The translations under genes were made by a program, and so were the position numbers. DNA of 64,000 bases from Candidatus Paraluminiphilus aquimaris (GTDB lineage Bacteria; Pseudomonadota; Gammaproteobacteria; Pseudomonadales; Halieaceae), in the NCBI RefSeq assembly GCF_026230195.1, contig NZ_CP036501.1:1364001-1428000 (forward strand). Direction: 5' to 3'. The notes under the pieces were generated by a model, which ran no database searches, had not been told where the DNA came from, and saw nothing but the letters and a program-made list of their open reading frames with translations. Each line of letters begins with the position of its first letter. Within the stretch, counting starts at the first letter, position 1. This document shows, piece after piece, positions 45,984 through 55,409 of the stretch.

Positions 45984-46986
45984 GGCAATTGATCTACCGC
46001 TGATTTGGGCCGCCATACTCAGTCTTGCTGTCTTCATCTACGTGGTATTGGACGGCTTTGACTTGGGTATCGGTATTTTATTCCCGTATCTACAGAGCGA
46101 TACCCAGCGCGATGTAGCGATGAATACTGTTGCACCCGTTTGGGATGGGAATGAGACTTGGTTGATTTTGGGTGGTGGCGGCCTTTTCGCCGCATTTCCA
46201 TTGGCCTATGCCATTGTCATGCCCGCCTTGTACGCACCGTTCATCCTCATGATGCTTGCGCTTGTGTTTCGCGGTGTATCGTTTGAATATCGCTGGCGAG
46301 ACCCCGATCATCGTAAGTGGTGGGACTTAAGTTTCCACTGGGGATCGGTGGTGGCGACGTTTATGCAAGGCATTGTCCTTGGTGCTTTTGTTCAGGGCAT
46401 TGAGGTTGACGGTCGTGCTTACGGCGGTGGCTGGTGGGATTGGCTGACGCCCTTCACCATTATGTGTGGGTTTGCTCTGCTTGCGAGCTACTCCTTACTG
46501 GGCTCAGCCTGGTTGGTGATGAAAACGTCTGACGATATACGGGACATTGCGTACAAATACAGTTTCCGAATGGCGCTCGTTACTTTGGGCTTTGCCGCGG
46601 TGGTAAGTGTGTGGGTGCCGTTTCAGTCGCCGCTTGTCTGGGATCGCTGGTTCACCACGCCCAATTTCTGGTACGTCGCGCCGATTCCTGCGCTGACGCT
46701 ATGGACGGCTGGCATTATCTTTAGCGCCATCCGCAGACGCCGAGACTACATGCTGTATCCTGCCGTTATCGTACTGAACACACTCGGTTTTGTTGGGCTC
46801 GGCGTAGGCTTGGCCCCCTATATCGTGCCGCATGCGGTTACGATCCACGAGGCGGCGGGACCCGACGTAAGCCTAGGGTTTATGCTGGTTGGCGCGGGCT
46901 TGTTACTCCCCGTCATCTTGTTGTACACCGGGTACTCTTACTACATTTTTCGCGGCAAGGTGACGGCAGAAAATGGCTACCACTGA
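45976..46986 (+). CDS. cioB: Cytochrome bd-type ubiquinol oxidase subunit II (CioB type)
   Basis: Structural membrane partner of subunit I, 336 aa with eight to nine helices. VVLDGFDLGIGILFPYL at the N-terminus and NTVAPVWDGNETWLILGGGGLF are family signatures. The C-terminal part contains APYIVPHAVTIHEAAGP. It starts inside the end of cioA (ATGGGTGA) and itself overlaps the small third subunit by 14 bases. Confidence 0.92.
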   Translation: MGEAIDLPLIWAAILSLAVFIYVVLDGFDLGIGILFPYLQSDTQRDVAMNTVAPVWDGNETWLILGGGGLFAAFPLAYAIVMPALYAPFILMMLALVFRGVSFEYRWRDPDHRKWWDLSFHWGSVVATFMQGIVLGAFVQGIEVDGRAYGGGWWDWLTPFTIMCGFALLASYSLLGSAWLVMKTSDDIRDIAYKYSFRMALVTLGFAAVVSVWVPFQSPLVWDRWFTTPNFWYVAPIPALTLWTAGIIFSAIRRRRDYMLYPAVIVLNTLGFVGLGVGLAPYIVPHAVTIHEAAGPDVSLGFMLVGAGLLLPVILLYTGYSYYIFRGKVTAENGYH

Positions 46987-47098
46987 GTCGAAACCCAGTT
47001 GGCTTAACCGCATTCTATGGTTTGTCGGAATCTGGGCTGCAAGCGTCGTATCGATGAGTGTTATCGCCTTCTTGCTGCGATCAATTTTATTGCCGTAA
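46973..47098 (+). CDS. Small cytochrome bd accessory subunit (DUF2474/CydX-like)
   Basis: A 41-residue protein. A polar start (MATTESKPSWLNRI) is followed by one membrane helix (about 16-36, LWFVGIWAASVVSMSVIAF) and a basic end (LLRSILLP). This is the DUF2474 pattern found after cioAB. CydX-class subunits stabilise the heme site of subunit I. The ATG lies 14 bases inside cioB, so translation is coupled. Too short for most gene callers, but the position and topology are strong support. Confidence 0.8.
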   Translation: MATTESKPSWLNRILWFVGIWAASVVSMSVIAFLLRSILLP

Positions 47099-47161
47099 TG
47101 CGCCGTCGATGACTTGGAGGCGTTGTTCTTCGAAAAAGCCAGCTAAAACAAGGCGTCAGCC

Positions 47162-47190
47162 TTGTTATCCCAGCCGCTTCACTATAAAAT
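47162..47190 (+). promoter_or_regulatory. Predicted sigma70 promoter of infC
   Basis: TTGTTA (47162-47167) and TAAAAT (47185-47190) with a 17-base spacer match consensus at four and five positions. Transcription would begin near 47197 and leave a leader of about 80 bases before infC. Confidence 0.6.
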
Positions 47191-47274
47191 CGCCGCCCTA
47201 TTTTGGGTGGTGCGTGCGGCTATAACTGGTTTCTCTAGTCGCGGCACCAAAACCTGTGTTTGGAGAGATTCAGT

Positions 47275-47802
47275 ATCAAGAACGACAGCAAGAGCAAAAA
47301 AGCTCTGACGAATGAGCAGATCGAAGCGCCAAATGTGCGTTTGATTGATGCCGATGGCAGTCAGGTCGGGATCGTGACCAACGCGGAAGCGATGGGCAAG
47401 GCAGAGGCCGCGGGAATGGACTTAGTCATGATGGCAGACGGTGAAACGCCTGTTTGCAAAATCATGGACTACGGAAAGCACATTTTCGAGTCTAAGAAGC
47501 AGAAAGCGGCTCAGAAAAAGAAAGCTAAGCGGACACAGATTAAAGAGATGAAATTTCGCCCTGGTACAGACGAGGGTGATTATCAGGTCAAGCTTCGCAG
47601 TTTGACCCGATTCTTGGAAAACGGTGATAAAGCCAAAGTGACGCTGCGTTATCGCGGTCGTGAAATGGCTCACCAGGAACTCGGCATGGAAATTCTCAAA
47701 CGCGTTGAGAGTGACCTGAGCGAGTTGGGAGCAGTCGAGCAGTTTCCAAAAATGGAAGGTCGTCAGTTGACGATGGTGATTGCACCCAAGAAACGAGGGT
47801 AG
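47275..47802 (+). CDS. infC: Translation initiation factor IF-3
   Basis: Binds the 30S subunit and checks start codons and initiator tRNA. The 175-aa reading has the N-terminal domain ([15 protein letters not shown]), the linker [17 protein letters not shown] and the C-terminal domain with [18 protein letters not shown]. The start proposed is ATC at 47275, nine bases after GGAG. infC genes typically use ATT/ATC/ATA so that IF-3 represses its own translation. A TTG at 47260 is the only conventional alternative and has no ribosome site. rpmI and rplT follow, the standard order; thrS does not precede it. Confidence 0.92.
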   Translation: MKNDSKSKKALTNEQIEAPNVRLIDADGSQVGIVTNAEAMGKAEAAGMDLVMMADGETPVCKIMDYGKHIFESKKQKAAQKKKAKRTQIKEMKFRPGTDEGDYQVKLRSLTRFLENGDKAKVTLRYRGREMAHQELGMEILKRVESDLSELGAVEQFPKMEGRQLTMVIAPKKRG

Positions 47803-47881
47803 TGGCCCGTGAATGCCCTATACCTCGGTTGATGAAACGCTTGAGCAGTCCGCTGCGAGAGCCCTAGTAGGAGTATCTAAG

Positions 47882-48076
47882 ATGCCTAAAGCAAAAATTC
47901 ACAGTGGTGCCGCTAAGCGGTTTAAGAAGACGGCCAGTGGTTATAAGCGCAAAAGTGCTTATAAGAGCCACATCCTGACGAAAATGACGACGAAGCGTAA
48001 GCGTCAGCTTCGAGGCACATCCATGATTCACAAGTCCGACGTGGTACTCGTGGATCGTATGTTGCGCGCCAAGTAA
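47882..48076 (+). CDS. rpmI: 50S ribosomal protein L35
   Basis: Ribosomal protein of 64 aa, from the ATG at 47882 with AGGAG upstream: [17 protein letters not shown], the basic core [15 protein letters not shown] and [13 protein letters not shown] longer in-frame reading back to 47813 adds 23 non-family residues. In E. coli the mRNA around this start is an L20-binding repression site, so similar control is possible. Confidence 0.96.
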   Translation: MPKAKIHSGAAKRFKKTASGYKRKSAYKSHILTKMTTKRKRQLRGTSMIHKSDVVLVDRMLRAK

Positions 48077-48101
48077 TCGTTAACCAGTTAGGAGATAAGA
48101 C

Positions 48102-48461
48102 ATGCCTCGTGTAAAGCGTGGTGTCACGGCTCACCGTCGACACAAGAAGATTTTAAAGCAAGCGAAAGGTTACTACGGCGCACGTTCACGTGTATTCCGC
48201 GTAGCAAAGCAAGCAGTCACTAAAGCAGGCCAGTATGCCTATCGCGACCGTCGTCAGCGCAAGCGTCAGTTCCGTGCACTTTGGATTACGCGTATTAATG
48301 CGCAATCCCGTGCTAACGGCATGACCTACAGCCGACTCATAAACGGCCTCAAGCGTGCTGAAATTGCTCTCGATCGCCGCGTATTGGCTGACCTGGCTGT
48401 CCATGACAAGCCGGCGTTTGCAGCGGTGGTAGAACGAGCAAAGTCTGCCCTCGCGGCTTAA
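48102..48461 (+). CDS. rplT: 50S ribosomal protein L20
   Basis: Early-assembly ribosomal protein of 119 aa. It has a long basic N-terminal extension ([20 protein letters not shown]) and a globular C-terminal domain ([20 protein letters not shown]), the standard L20 layout. It starts 25 bases after rpmI and is followed by a terminator before pheS. Confidence 0.97.
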   Translation: MPRVKRGVTAHRRHKKILKQAKGYYGARSRVFRVAKQAVTKAGQYAYRDRRQRKRQFRALWITRINAQSRANGMTYSRLINGLKRAEIALDRRVLADLAVHDKPAFAAVVERAKSALAA

Positions 48462-48508
48462 ACGCACTTCGGACTACCAACCCAAAACAGGTAGAGCGAA
48501 CAGTGTAA

Positions 48509-48531
48509 AGGAGGCTACGGCCTCCTTTTTT
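48509..48531 (+). terminator. Rho-independent terminator between rplT and pheS
   Basis: AGGAGGC (48509-48515) pairs with GCCTCCT (48520-48526) around the loop TACG, and five T residues follow. Its place 47 bases after rplT and 23 before the pheS ATG means it also controls read-through into pheST. No phenylalanine-rich leader peptide is visible. Confidence 0.9.
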
Positions 48532-48547
48532 GAATGAGTGGAGCTAG

Positions 48548-49573
<1,026 letters not shown>

Positions 49574-49582
49574 GTTAGCACC

Positions 49583-51949
49583 ATGATTATTTCGGAGCAG
49601 TGGCTGCGTACTTGGGTGGACGTCTCGGTAACGACACAAGAACTGAGTCATAAGTTAACAATGATCGGCCTTGAGGTGGACAGCATCAACGCCGCTGCCG
49701 AGCCTTTCTCTGGTGTAGTCGTCGCTGAAATTATCAGTGCAGAGCAGCACCCGGATGCTGATAAGTTGCGGGTTTGCAAGGTTAACGTCGGTGATGAAAT
49801 TGTACAGATCGTGTGTGGTGCGCCCAATGCTCGTGCAGGACTTGTAGCGCCGCTGGCGCGAGTCGGCGCCGTTTTGCCTGGCGGTTTCAAGATCAAAAAA
49901 GCGAAGCTACGTGGTGTTGAATCGCAGGGTATGCTGTGTGCAGGTGCTGAACTGACGATATCTGAAGATAACGACGGTTTAATGGAGCTGCCTTCTGACG
50001 CGCCCATAGGTACTAATATCCGAGATTATCTCGGTCTAGACGATCAGGTTATCGAGCTGGGTTTGACACCTAATCGCGCCGACTGTCTAAGCATGCGGGG
50101 TGTCGCCCGCGACGTTGCTGTCGCACTCGATGAGGCGCTTCTTGAGCCAACAATTCCTAATGTCTCACCCGTCGTTGATGATGAGTTTCCTGTGGTCATC
50201 GAAGCGACAGCTCAATGTCCTCGCTATTTGGGACGGGTTATCAAAAATGTTGATCTGTCGCGCCCAACGCCTGATTACATGCGTGAGCGCCTGCAGCGAG
50301 CGGGGCTCAGATCTATTGATGCAGCCGTGGACGTTACCAACTACGTGTTGCTCGAGCTTGGCCAGCCACTTCACGCGTTTGATCTTGATCAGTTAAGTGG
50401 CGGTATTGTCGTCAGGGAGTGTCTAGAGGGCGAGGTACTCACATTACTCGATGGTGTGGAGCAGAAACTGCAAAAGGGTACCCTCGTGATTGCAGATCAC
50501 GACAAACCACTCGCGATGGCCGGAATTATGGGTGGCGAGGCGAGTGGCGTCAGCGACGAGACCCACAACCTATTTTTGGAGAGTGCTTTTTTCACGCCCG
50601 AATTGATGGCGGGAAGAGCCCGTTCTTACGGTTTACATACGGACGCATCACACCGATATGAGCGTGGGGTGGATTTTCAACTGCAGCGTCAAGCGATGGA
50701 GCGTGCTACAGCGCTGTTCCTCGACGCGGTGGGTGGGGAAGCAGGTCCAATTACTGAGGTCTGCTCAGAAGACACGCTCCCAGTTAACGAGGCGGTACTC
50801 TTGCGCGAGACCCAAATTGAAAAGGTGCTGGGTGTTTCGATTGGGCGCATTGATGTCGAGCGTATTCTTCGAGGGCTCGGATTTTGGGTTGTATCACATG
50901 AGCTGGGTTGGTTGTGTACGGCACCAAGCTGGCGTTTTGACATGGGACTCGAGGTCGATCTCATTGAAGAGCTCGCCCGCATCATTGGCTACGACGCAGT
51001 ACCCTCACAGCCTATTACAGCCAACCTAATTTCAACGCCAGTGCCCGAGCATATAAGGGTGCTCCGCGAAGTGAAAAACGAGCTGGTAGCGCGAGGTTAC
51101 TACGAGGCGGTGACTTTTAGTTTTGTCTCGCCTGAAATTCAAGCTCTCTTCGATCCGGAGCTCTCCCCAGTCCCATTGCGCAATCCCATCTCAACGGATC
51201 TCGCCGTGATGCGCACCAGCTTGATACCAGGCTTGGTGAAAGCCATTGCGCACAATACAAGTCGTCAACAGAACCGCGTTCGCCTGTTTGAAACCGGTCT
51301 CAAATTCCTTCCTACGGAGCAGACCGAGCAAGTTCCTATGGTGGCGCTCGCCATGTCGGGGCTTAGGGATGTTGAAGGTTGGTCGAGCGAGAAAGCAGCC
51401 GCTGACTTTTATGACTTGAAAGGTACCGTTGAAGCGTTACTCGCAAGTCTTGGCGATCGTATTACTTTCGAGGCGCGCGTCTATCCAGGGCTTCATGATG
51501 GGCAGAGCGCAGCTATATTGCTTGACGGTCGTGAAGTAGGGCGCATGGGAGCCGTTCACCCTACGATTCGTAAAGCACTGGGTGTGCCTGTTAACACCGT
51601 TGTTGCAGAGCTCGAGCAAGTCGTTGCGACTGAAGTGGCGATGCCGGCTTATCAGGATATCTCCAAGTACCCCGAGACTCGTCGTGATCTTGCGCTTGTG
51701 GCCGATCATGCCGTTTCTTCTGGTGAGGTCATGAAGCTGGTGCACGAGGCCGCGGGCCCACTTATGAAAAAGCTGGATTTATTCGATGTCTATGAAGGTG
51801 CAGGATTAGCGGATGGCAAGAAAAGTCTTGCTATAGGTTTGACATTCCAAGACCAAAGTCGCACCCTCGACGAGTCAGAGGTGGCGAGTGCTGTTGATCA
51901 CGTGCTTGCTAAGCTGAAGTCTCAACTGGATATCGAACTGCGAAGCTAA
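49583..51949 (+). CDS. pheT: Phenylalanyl-tRNA synthetase beta subunit
   Basis: Tetramer partner of PheS carrying editing and tRNA-binding modules, 788 aa. Domains in order are an EMAP-type tRNA-binding fold at about 40-150 ([15 protein letters not shown]), the B3/B4 editing region ([19 protein letters not shown]), B5 and a catalytic-like core. The C-terminal ferredoxin-fold anticodon-binding domain ([20 protein letters not shown]) comes last. The ihfA ATG begins seven bases after the stop. Confidence 0.96.
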   Translation: MIISEQWLRTWVDVSVTTQELSHKLTMIGLEVDSINAAAEPFSGVVVAEIISAEQHPDADKLRVCKVNVGDEIVQIVCGAPNARAGLVAPLARVGAVLPGGFKIKKAKLRGVESQGMLCAGAELTISEDNDGLMELPSDAPIGTNIRDYLGLDDQVIELGLTPNRADCLSMRGVARDVAVALDEALLEPTIPNVSPVVDDEFPVVIEATAQCPRYLGRVIKNVDLSRPTPDYMRERLQRAGLRSIDAAVDVTNYVLLELGQPLHAFDLDQLSGGIVVRECLEGEVLTLLDGVEQKLQKGTLVIADHDKPLAMAGIMGGEASGVSDETHNLFLESAFFTPELMAGRARSYGLHTDASHRYERGVDFQLQRQAMERATALFLDAVGGEAGPITEVCSEDTLPVNEAVLLRETQIEKVLGVSIGRIDVERILRGLGFWVVSHELGWLCTAPSWRFDMGLEVDLIEELARIIGYDAVPSQPITANLISTPVPEHIRVLREVKNELVARGYYEAVTFSFVSPEIQALFDPELSPVPLRNPISTDLAVMRTSLIPGLVKAIAHNTSRQQNRVRLFETGLKFLPTEQTEQVPMVALAMSGLRDVEGWSSEKAAADFYDLKGTVEALLASLGDRITFEARVYPGLHDGQSAAILLDGREVGRMGAVHPTIRKALGVPVNTVVAELEQVVATEVAMPAYQDISKYPETRRDLALVADHAVSSGEVMKLVHEAAGPLMKKLDLFDVYEGAGLADGKKSLAIGLTFQDQSRTLDESEVASAVDHVLAKLKSQLDIELRS

Positions 51950-51956
51950 GAGTAAT

Positions 51957-52256
51957 ATGTCCGCGTTAACCAAATCAGAGATGGCCGATAAGCTTTTTGA
52001 GGAACTTGGTTTCAATAAGCGCGAGGCTAAGGAACTGGTTGAGCAGTTCTTTGAGGAAATTCGGATCTGCCTCGAGAACAATGAGCAAGTGAAGCTCTCG
52101 GGCTTTGGTAACTTTGACCTCCGCGACAAGGGCACTCGACCGGGTCGTAACCCAAAGACGGGTGAAGAAGTGCCGATCTCGGCGAGACGCGTGGTCACCT
52201 TCAAGCCAGGTCAAAAGTTGCGGGCACGAGTAGAGAAGATCCAAGGCGATGCTTGA
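51957..52256 (+). CDS. ihfA: Integration host factor subunit alpha
   Basis: DNA-bending partner of IhfB, 99 aa. [21 protein letters not shown] and the signature [21 protein letters not shown] are standard, with the intercalating Pro in RNPKTG. It follows pheT as in E. coli. The next gene starts eight bases before its end. Confidence 0.96.
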   Translation: MSALTKSEMADKLFEELGFNKREAKELVEQFFEEIRICLENNEQVKLSGFGNFDLRDKGTRPGRNPKTGEEVPISARRVVTFKPGQKLRARVEKIQGDA

Positions 52257-52611
52257 GCCAAGTCATAACAACGAACTGCCCCCCATTCCAGGTAAGCGCT
52301 ATTTCACGATCGGTGAGGTAAGCACGCTGTGTGCTGTTAAGCCCCATGTACTGCGCTACTGGGAAGCCGAATTTCCTCAGTTAAAACCCGTGAAACGCCG
52401 CGGTAATCGTCGTTATTATCGGCGAGGCGACGTTGAACTGGTGCGCGCAATCCGAGGCCTGCTGTACGAGGAAGGCTACACGATTGGTGGTGCACGTCAG
52501 CGATTGACGAGTGAAGATGGTCCCAGCCCTGTTGAACTTATGACAACCGTTCGAGATTCTTTACGCGATTTGGAGTTGGCAAGGGGACTGTTGGCTCGAG
52601 ATCCGGACTAG
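52249..52611 (+). CDS. MerR-family transcriptional regulator
   Basis: Regulator of 120 aa with a MerR winged helix-turn-helix at about 16-85: [20 protein letters not shown], then [16 protein letters not shown] and a dimerisation helix. It has no C-terminal cysteine ligand set, so it is not a metal sensor of the MerR/CueR type. A MerR-like gene directly after ihfA is conserved in Pseudomonas and relatives; its targets are unknown. Overlaps ihfA by eight bases. Confidence 0.88.
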   Translation: MLEPSHNNELPPIPGKRYFTIGEVSTLCAVKPHVLRYWEAEFPQLKPVKRRGNRRYYRRGDVELVRAIRGLLYEEGYTIGGARQRLTSEDGPSPVELMTTVRDSLRDLELARGLLARDPD

Positions 52612-52768
52612 CCGGCGCCTCCTAAAAATAAGTCATTTCTTTCATGTCATAGCTCGGGTATCGGGGTTTTTCCGATGCCCCGCGCTTGTCTGAAAGCGCA
52701 CGATCGCCCTATCGCTTAAGAGGCGTTCCCATGGGTTAATTGCGATTCCCTATCGTTGTGAATACCCG

Positions 52769-52774
52769 TATAAT
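52769..52774 (+). promoter_or_regulatory. -10 element of tRNA-Pro copy 1
   Basis: A consensus TATAAT ends ten bases before the mature tRNA 5' end. No good -35 at 16-18 bases was found (TTCCCT is the best). The second tRNA-Pro copy lacks a comparable element. Confidence 0.5.
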
Positions 52775-52784
52775 CCGCGATCTT

Positions 52785-52861
52785 CGGGGCGTAGCGCAGT
52801 CTGGTAGCGCACCACACTGGGGGTGTGGTGGTCGCAGGTTCAAATCCTGCCGTCCCGACCA
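52785..52861 (+). tRNA. tRNA-Pro (GGG), copy 1
   Basis: A 77-base cloverleaf with encoded CCA. The acceptor pairs CGGGGCG with CGTCCCG, the D-arm is GCGCAGTCTGGTAGCGC, and the anticodon stem CCACA/TGTGG holds the loop CTGGGGG (GGG). The T-arm is GCAGGTTCAAATCCTGC. It carries the G7-C66 acceptor pair and has the promoter. It marks the left edge of a small genomic island. Confidence 0.97.
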
Positions 52862-53008
52862 TTTTTTTAGCTTACCTAAGCCATTTTTAGCGATTTCCCT
52901 CTACAAGCTAGTCGCTGTTTGGTAGTGCGCTACATTCCTAAATTTTCTTGATTTTCCAAGGCTTTCTCGTAATTCTGTTACCCAAAAGTTACCCAGCGAC
53001 TTTTGCAA

Positions 53009-53434
53009 ATGAAACAGATAAAGCTCACCAAGGCTAATCTAGAGAAGTTAGTGGCCAATCCACCGTCTCAACGTGATGAGTATCGAACAGATATCGGTGG
53101 GTGCTATTTACGTGTCGGTCCTTCTTCAATGTCCATTTCAGTATTGAGAAGAGACTCTAAGAAAAAGCAGGTGAGGGTAAGCATTCCAATAGACACCTTG
53201 GACTTACCGAATTTGCCTGCGCTGAAGAGACTAATCAGACAAGCTAAAGAGTCTGACAGTCATTCGATGAAGCGAGAGAAGCTCTTAAAAACCTCTCTTC
53301 GCAGTGCTGGAGAGTACGTCATTGAGGCCAAGCAGTTAGCAAGTGGAACAGAGGCAAACTACCTCAGGTGTTTAAATCAGCTAGTTGCCTTTACCGACGA
53401 TAAGGTGCCAGAGAAAGGAGTGGATATTAAGTAA
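53009..53434 (+). pseudogene. Tyrosine-recombinase (integrase) remnant, N-terminal part only
   Basis: Reads 141 aa from the ATG at 53009. An arm-binding-like domain (YRTDIGGCYLRVGPSSMSIS, then KKKQVRVSIPIDTLDL) and the beginning of a SAM-like core-binding domain (LASGTEANYLRCLNQLVAF) can be seen. The reading then stops. The catalytic domain with R...HxxR...Y is absent and is not found in other frames downstream. The position 147 bases after a tRNA gene fits a former integrase. Assignment is by pattern and context, not a database hit. Confidence 0.6.
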
Positions 53435-53516
53435 GAATAGATAAGTTTTAATAGAGAAGAGTCGCCAGCAAGCTAGCGACCCGCTGTGAGAGTATGTTGG
53501 TGTAGAGTGCGTACCG

Positions 53517-53747
53517 ATGAATAAACTTTCAGTGCTTTTTGGTTCGTTGGCAGTTCTATTTTTGGGATTGTCGGTGTTCGCACCACCTTCTTGGTATGAG
53601 TGGATACCTACGAGAGGGGGAGACCCAGTGGTCTGGTTCCCCTCGTTATGTGCAACCTTCACCCTTATATGGTTGGCACAAATACCCCTAATCAACAAAT
53701 ACCTAATGAGAAAAGGTATTTTGGTTGATCCATCAAAGAAGGATTAG
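53517..53747 (+). CDS. Hypothetical small membrane protein
   Basis: Unrecognised protein of 76 aa with two hydrophobic segments: about 4-22 (LSVLFGSLAVLFLGLSVFA) and about 42-60 (WFPSLCATFTLIWLAQIPL). The ribosome site is weak. Its stop overlaps the stop of the convergent small membrane gene by four bases. Confidence 0.5.
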   Translation: MNKLSVLFGSLAVLFLGLSVFAPPSWYEWIPTRGGDPVVWFPSLCATFTLIWLAQIPLINKYLMRKGILVDPSKKD

Positions 53748-53935
53748 TCCTCACTCTTATCCTTCTTCCACATCGGATGAGATGCGAGACGCATTATTGC
53801 AATGAGGAATACTAGATTTGCGAGACCACCCATCCATCCATCACCTGTTTTGTATTCACCAAAATGCAAACCAATGATGACAAGAAAGGAAAACCAGAAC
53901 TCGTGTTTGACGATGAAATCCCAAAGTGTCTTCAT
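53744..53935 (-). CDS. Small membrane protein, duplicated family copy A
   Basis: Unrecognised 63-aa protein with the ATG at 53935. A short charged start MKTLWDFIVKHEFW leads into a membrane helix (FSFLVIIGLHFGEY), and a second hydrophobic stretch (LANLVFLIAIMRLA) precedes HPMWKKDK. A paralogue at 55049-55234 shares the layout and most residues, including KHEFWFS, LVIIGL and HPMWKK. The DNA upstream is also shared, so gene and promoter were copied together. Confidence 0.55.
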   Translation of the reverse strand: MKTLWDFIVKHEFWFSFLVIIGLHFGEYKTGDGWMGGLANLVFLIAIMRLASHPMWKKDKSED

Positions 53936-54080
53936 GGTGACTCTCAACAATTAAACCCGCCTCGATTGAACATTGAAGCTAAGTGGTGCCAAACAATCAA
54001 ATTCCAGCATCGAAATTGACACAGTTGGGTATCACTTCAGATGGAGCCGCGTGACTTCGTGGATTGAGGTTTCTACACTG
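53744..54080. repeat. Segmental duplication, copy A
   Basis: This 337-base segment, made of the small membrane gene and 145 bases of its upstream DNA, recurs at 55049-55379. The non-coding part is better conserved than many codons: CGCCTCGATTGAACATTGA, CAGCATCGAAATTGACACA and GGTATCACTTCAGATGGAG are shared. Conservation of the intergenic part suggests a recent copy or a functional regulatory element. Confidence 0.8.
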
Positions 54081-54109
54081 CTTTTAGAGCCATCATGGAG
54101 AAATTTGTT

Positions 54110-54385
54110 ATGAACAAAGCTTTTGGGGCCAGTGTGTTTTTGATGCTGGTGTCAGCAATTGCGTTATCTGAAATCGACGATTATTTCGGTTCTTGGGCGT
54201 TTTACGCGCTCGGAACAATAATGGTGACAGTTGCATACCTTCGAAAAGGGGATGCTATCTACTTCTGGGCAGGCATCTTTATTATGGGAGTGACTTTTGG
54301 CGCCGCAAACATAACGAGCGAAATATACCGTGAGACGAGCGACATGTATCAAGAAGCCGCTGGGTCGACTGAGTCAGATTACTAA
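54110..54385 (+). CDS. Hypothetical membrane protein
   Basis: Unrecognised 91-aa protein from the ATG at 54110, chosen for the GGAG nine bases upstream. Three hydrophobic segments are visible: FGASVFLMLVSAIALSEI, WAFYALGTIMVTVAYL and YFWAGIFIMGVTFGAA. An acidic tail (ETSDMYQEAAGSTESDY) follows. It lies directly downstream of duplication copy A. Confidence 0.5.
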   Translation: MNKAFGASVFLMLVSAIALSEIDDYFGSWAFYALGTIMVTVAYLRKGDAIYFWAGIFIMGVTFGAANITSEIYRETSDMYQEAAGSTESDY

Positions 54386-54401
54386 CAGAGATTGACCTAA
54401 A

Positions 54402-54866
54402 TTGCTGGATACGCTTAACGATTTTTTGAGGGTATTTATTCGCTTCGAAAGCTTTTTATTTCGTCTTTCATATTTAAGTTTGACAGCACTAGCATTATTG
54501 GTGGTTGACATTCATCAAGCTGACTCGATTGAGCTGTTTTGGGAAATCAAAAGGGCTGAGTCAGAGGCGCCTTTCTTCGGCTTGATTACATTACCTTTTT
54601 GGCTTGACGTGCTTGCTTGGTCAATCACTATCCCTTCTTTTATGGTTTTAATTGCCTATTTTTGTGACATGCGGGGGAAGGGTATCTTCAAATATACGCC
54701 ACTGCGGTTTGTCATCGTCTTTCTTCTGTATCTTATTTTCTTCACCTTCATTTTTTCTTTCCGAACAGCATCGAACCCCATCATCATGGAGTACGTTGGC
54801 CTATGGGTGATTGTGAACCTTCTTACTTTTCTTACGTTCAATCCCAGCTACGGCTATTCATCATAG
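54402..54866 (+). CDS. Membrane protein, FIRFES family member 1
   Basis: Unrecognised 154-aa protein with four hydrophobic helices. Near the N-terminus it has LRVFIRFESFLFRLSYLSL, then SEAPFFGLITLPFWLDVLAW and YTPLRFVIVFLLYLIF. All three blocks correspond to the protein at 58266-58766 (GRFIRFESYRFRIGYW, AKSPLFGLVDAPFVVDVFA, YTPRRFLICMMLFM). The start is a TTG without a good ribosome site, so it may be decaying. Function is unknown. Confidence 0.5.
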   Translation: MLDTLNDFLRVFIRFESFLFRLSYLSLTALALLVVDIHQADSIELFWEIKRAESEAPFFGLITLPFWLDVLAWSITIPSFMVLIAYFCDMRGKGIFKYTPLRFVIVFLLYLIFFTFIFSFRTASNPIIMEYVGLWVIVNLLTFLTFNPSYGYSS

Positions 54867-54896
54867 CTGTCCCAAGAGGCGATAGGGTGCTGGTGG

Positions 54897-55039
54897 CTAG
54901 CTTGGCCCTGTCAGCTGAATAACCACTGGCGGTAAGTCCACCAACTCTGTTTCTTCTTTAGCCGCTGGCTTTCCATACGCTCGGTCGAGTAGGGCGTTAG
55001 CGGCTGAGACTCTAGCGGCATCTGTACGACCATTTCTGG
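54897..55039 (-). pseudogene. 5'-truncated copy of the KGAGRP phage-type gene
   Basis: Minus-strand reading of about 46 residues that matches the C-terminal half of the intact gene at 59064-59339: RNGRTDAARVSAANALLDRA, then YGK, an acidic stretch and VDLPPVVIQLT. After LT the two diverge and this copy ends at its own stop. It has no start codon and begins at an abrupt junction next to duplication copy B. Confidence 0.8.
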
Positions 55040-55048
55040 GCTCACAAC

Positions 55049-55234
55049 TTAGTCTTTACTCTTCTTCCACATTGGGTGCATTGCTAGACGAATTCCTGCA
55101 ATCAAAAACATTACCAGTGCGAGATTACCCATCCTCATCTCACCTGTTTGGTCTTCAGCAAGATACAAACCAATGATGACGAGACAAGAAAACCAGAACT
55201 CGTGTTTGGCTAGGAAATCCCAAACTTTCTTCAT
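55049..55234 (-). CDS. Small membrane protein, duplicated family copy B
   Basis: Paralogue of the 53744-53935 gene: 61 aa from the ATG at 55234, MKKVWDFLAKHEFWFSCLV, a second hydrophobic segment (LALVMFLIAGIRLA) and HPMWKKSKD at the end. The bases before the ATG (TTGTTGAGAGTCAC) are the same in both copies, which supports this start over longer readings. Function is unknown. Confidence 0.55.
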   Translation of the reverse strand: MKKVWDFLAKHEFWFSCLVIIGLYLAEDQTGEMRMGNLALVMFLIAGIRLAMHPMWKKSKD

Positions 55235-55379
55235 AGTGACTCTCAACAACTGACCTCGCCTCGATTGAACATTGACGCTAGGTGGTGCCAACGAGTCAAA
55301 TTACAGCATCGAAATTGACACAAAGGGGTATCACTTCAGATGGAGCTGCGTGACTTCGTAAGTTCCGCCTTCTAGACTG
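55049..55379. repeat. Segmental duplication, copy B
   Basis: Second copy of the segment at 53744-54080, in the same orientation and about 1.3 kb away. Divergence is roughly a quarter of positions by eye in the gene and less in the upstream part. The DNA beyond the right boundary is different: a signal-peptide protein here, a membrane protein after copy A. Confidence 0.8.
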
Positions 55380-55409
55380 ATTCAAACTTTGATGCTTGAA
55401 CGGTATGCC

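Noticed and set aside
47813-47881. 23-residue extension of ribosomal protein L35
   Set aside because: L35 begins MPKxK; AGGAG directly precedes the ATG at 47882. The upstream bases are probably leader RNA.
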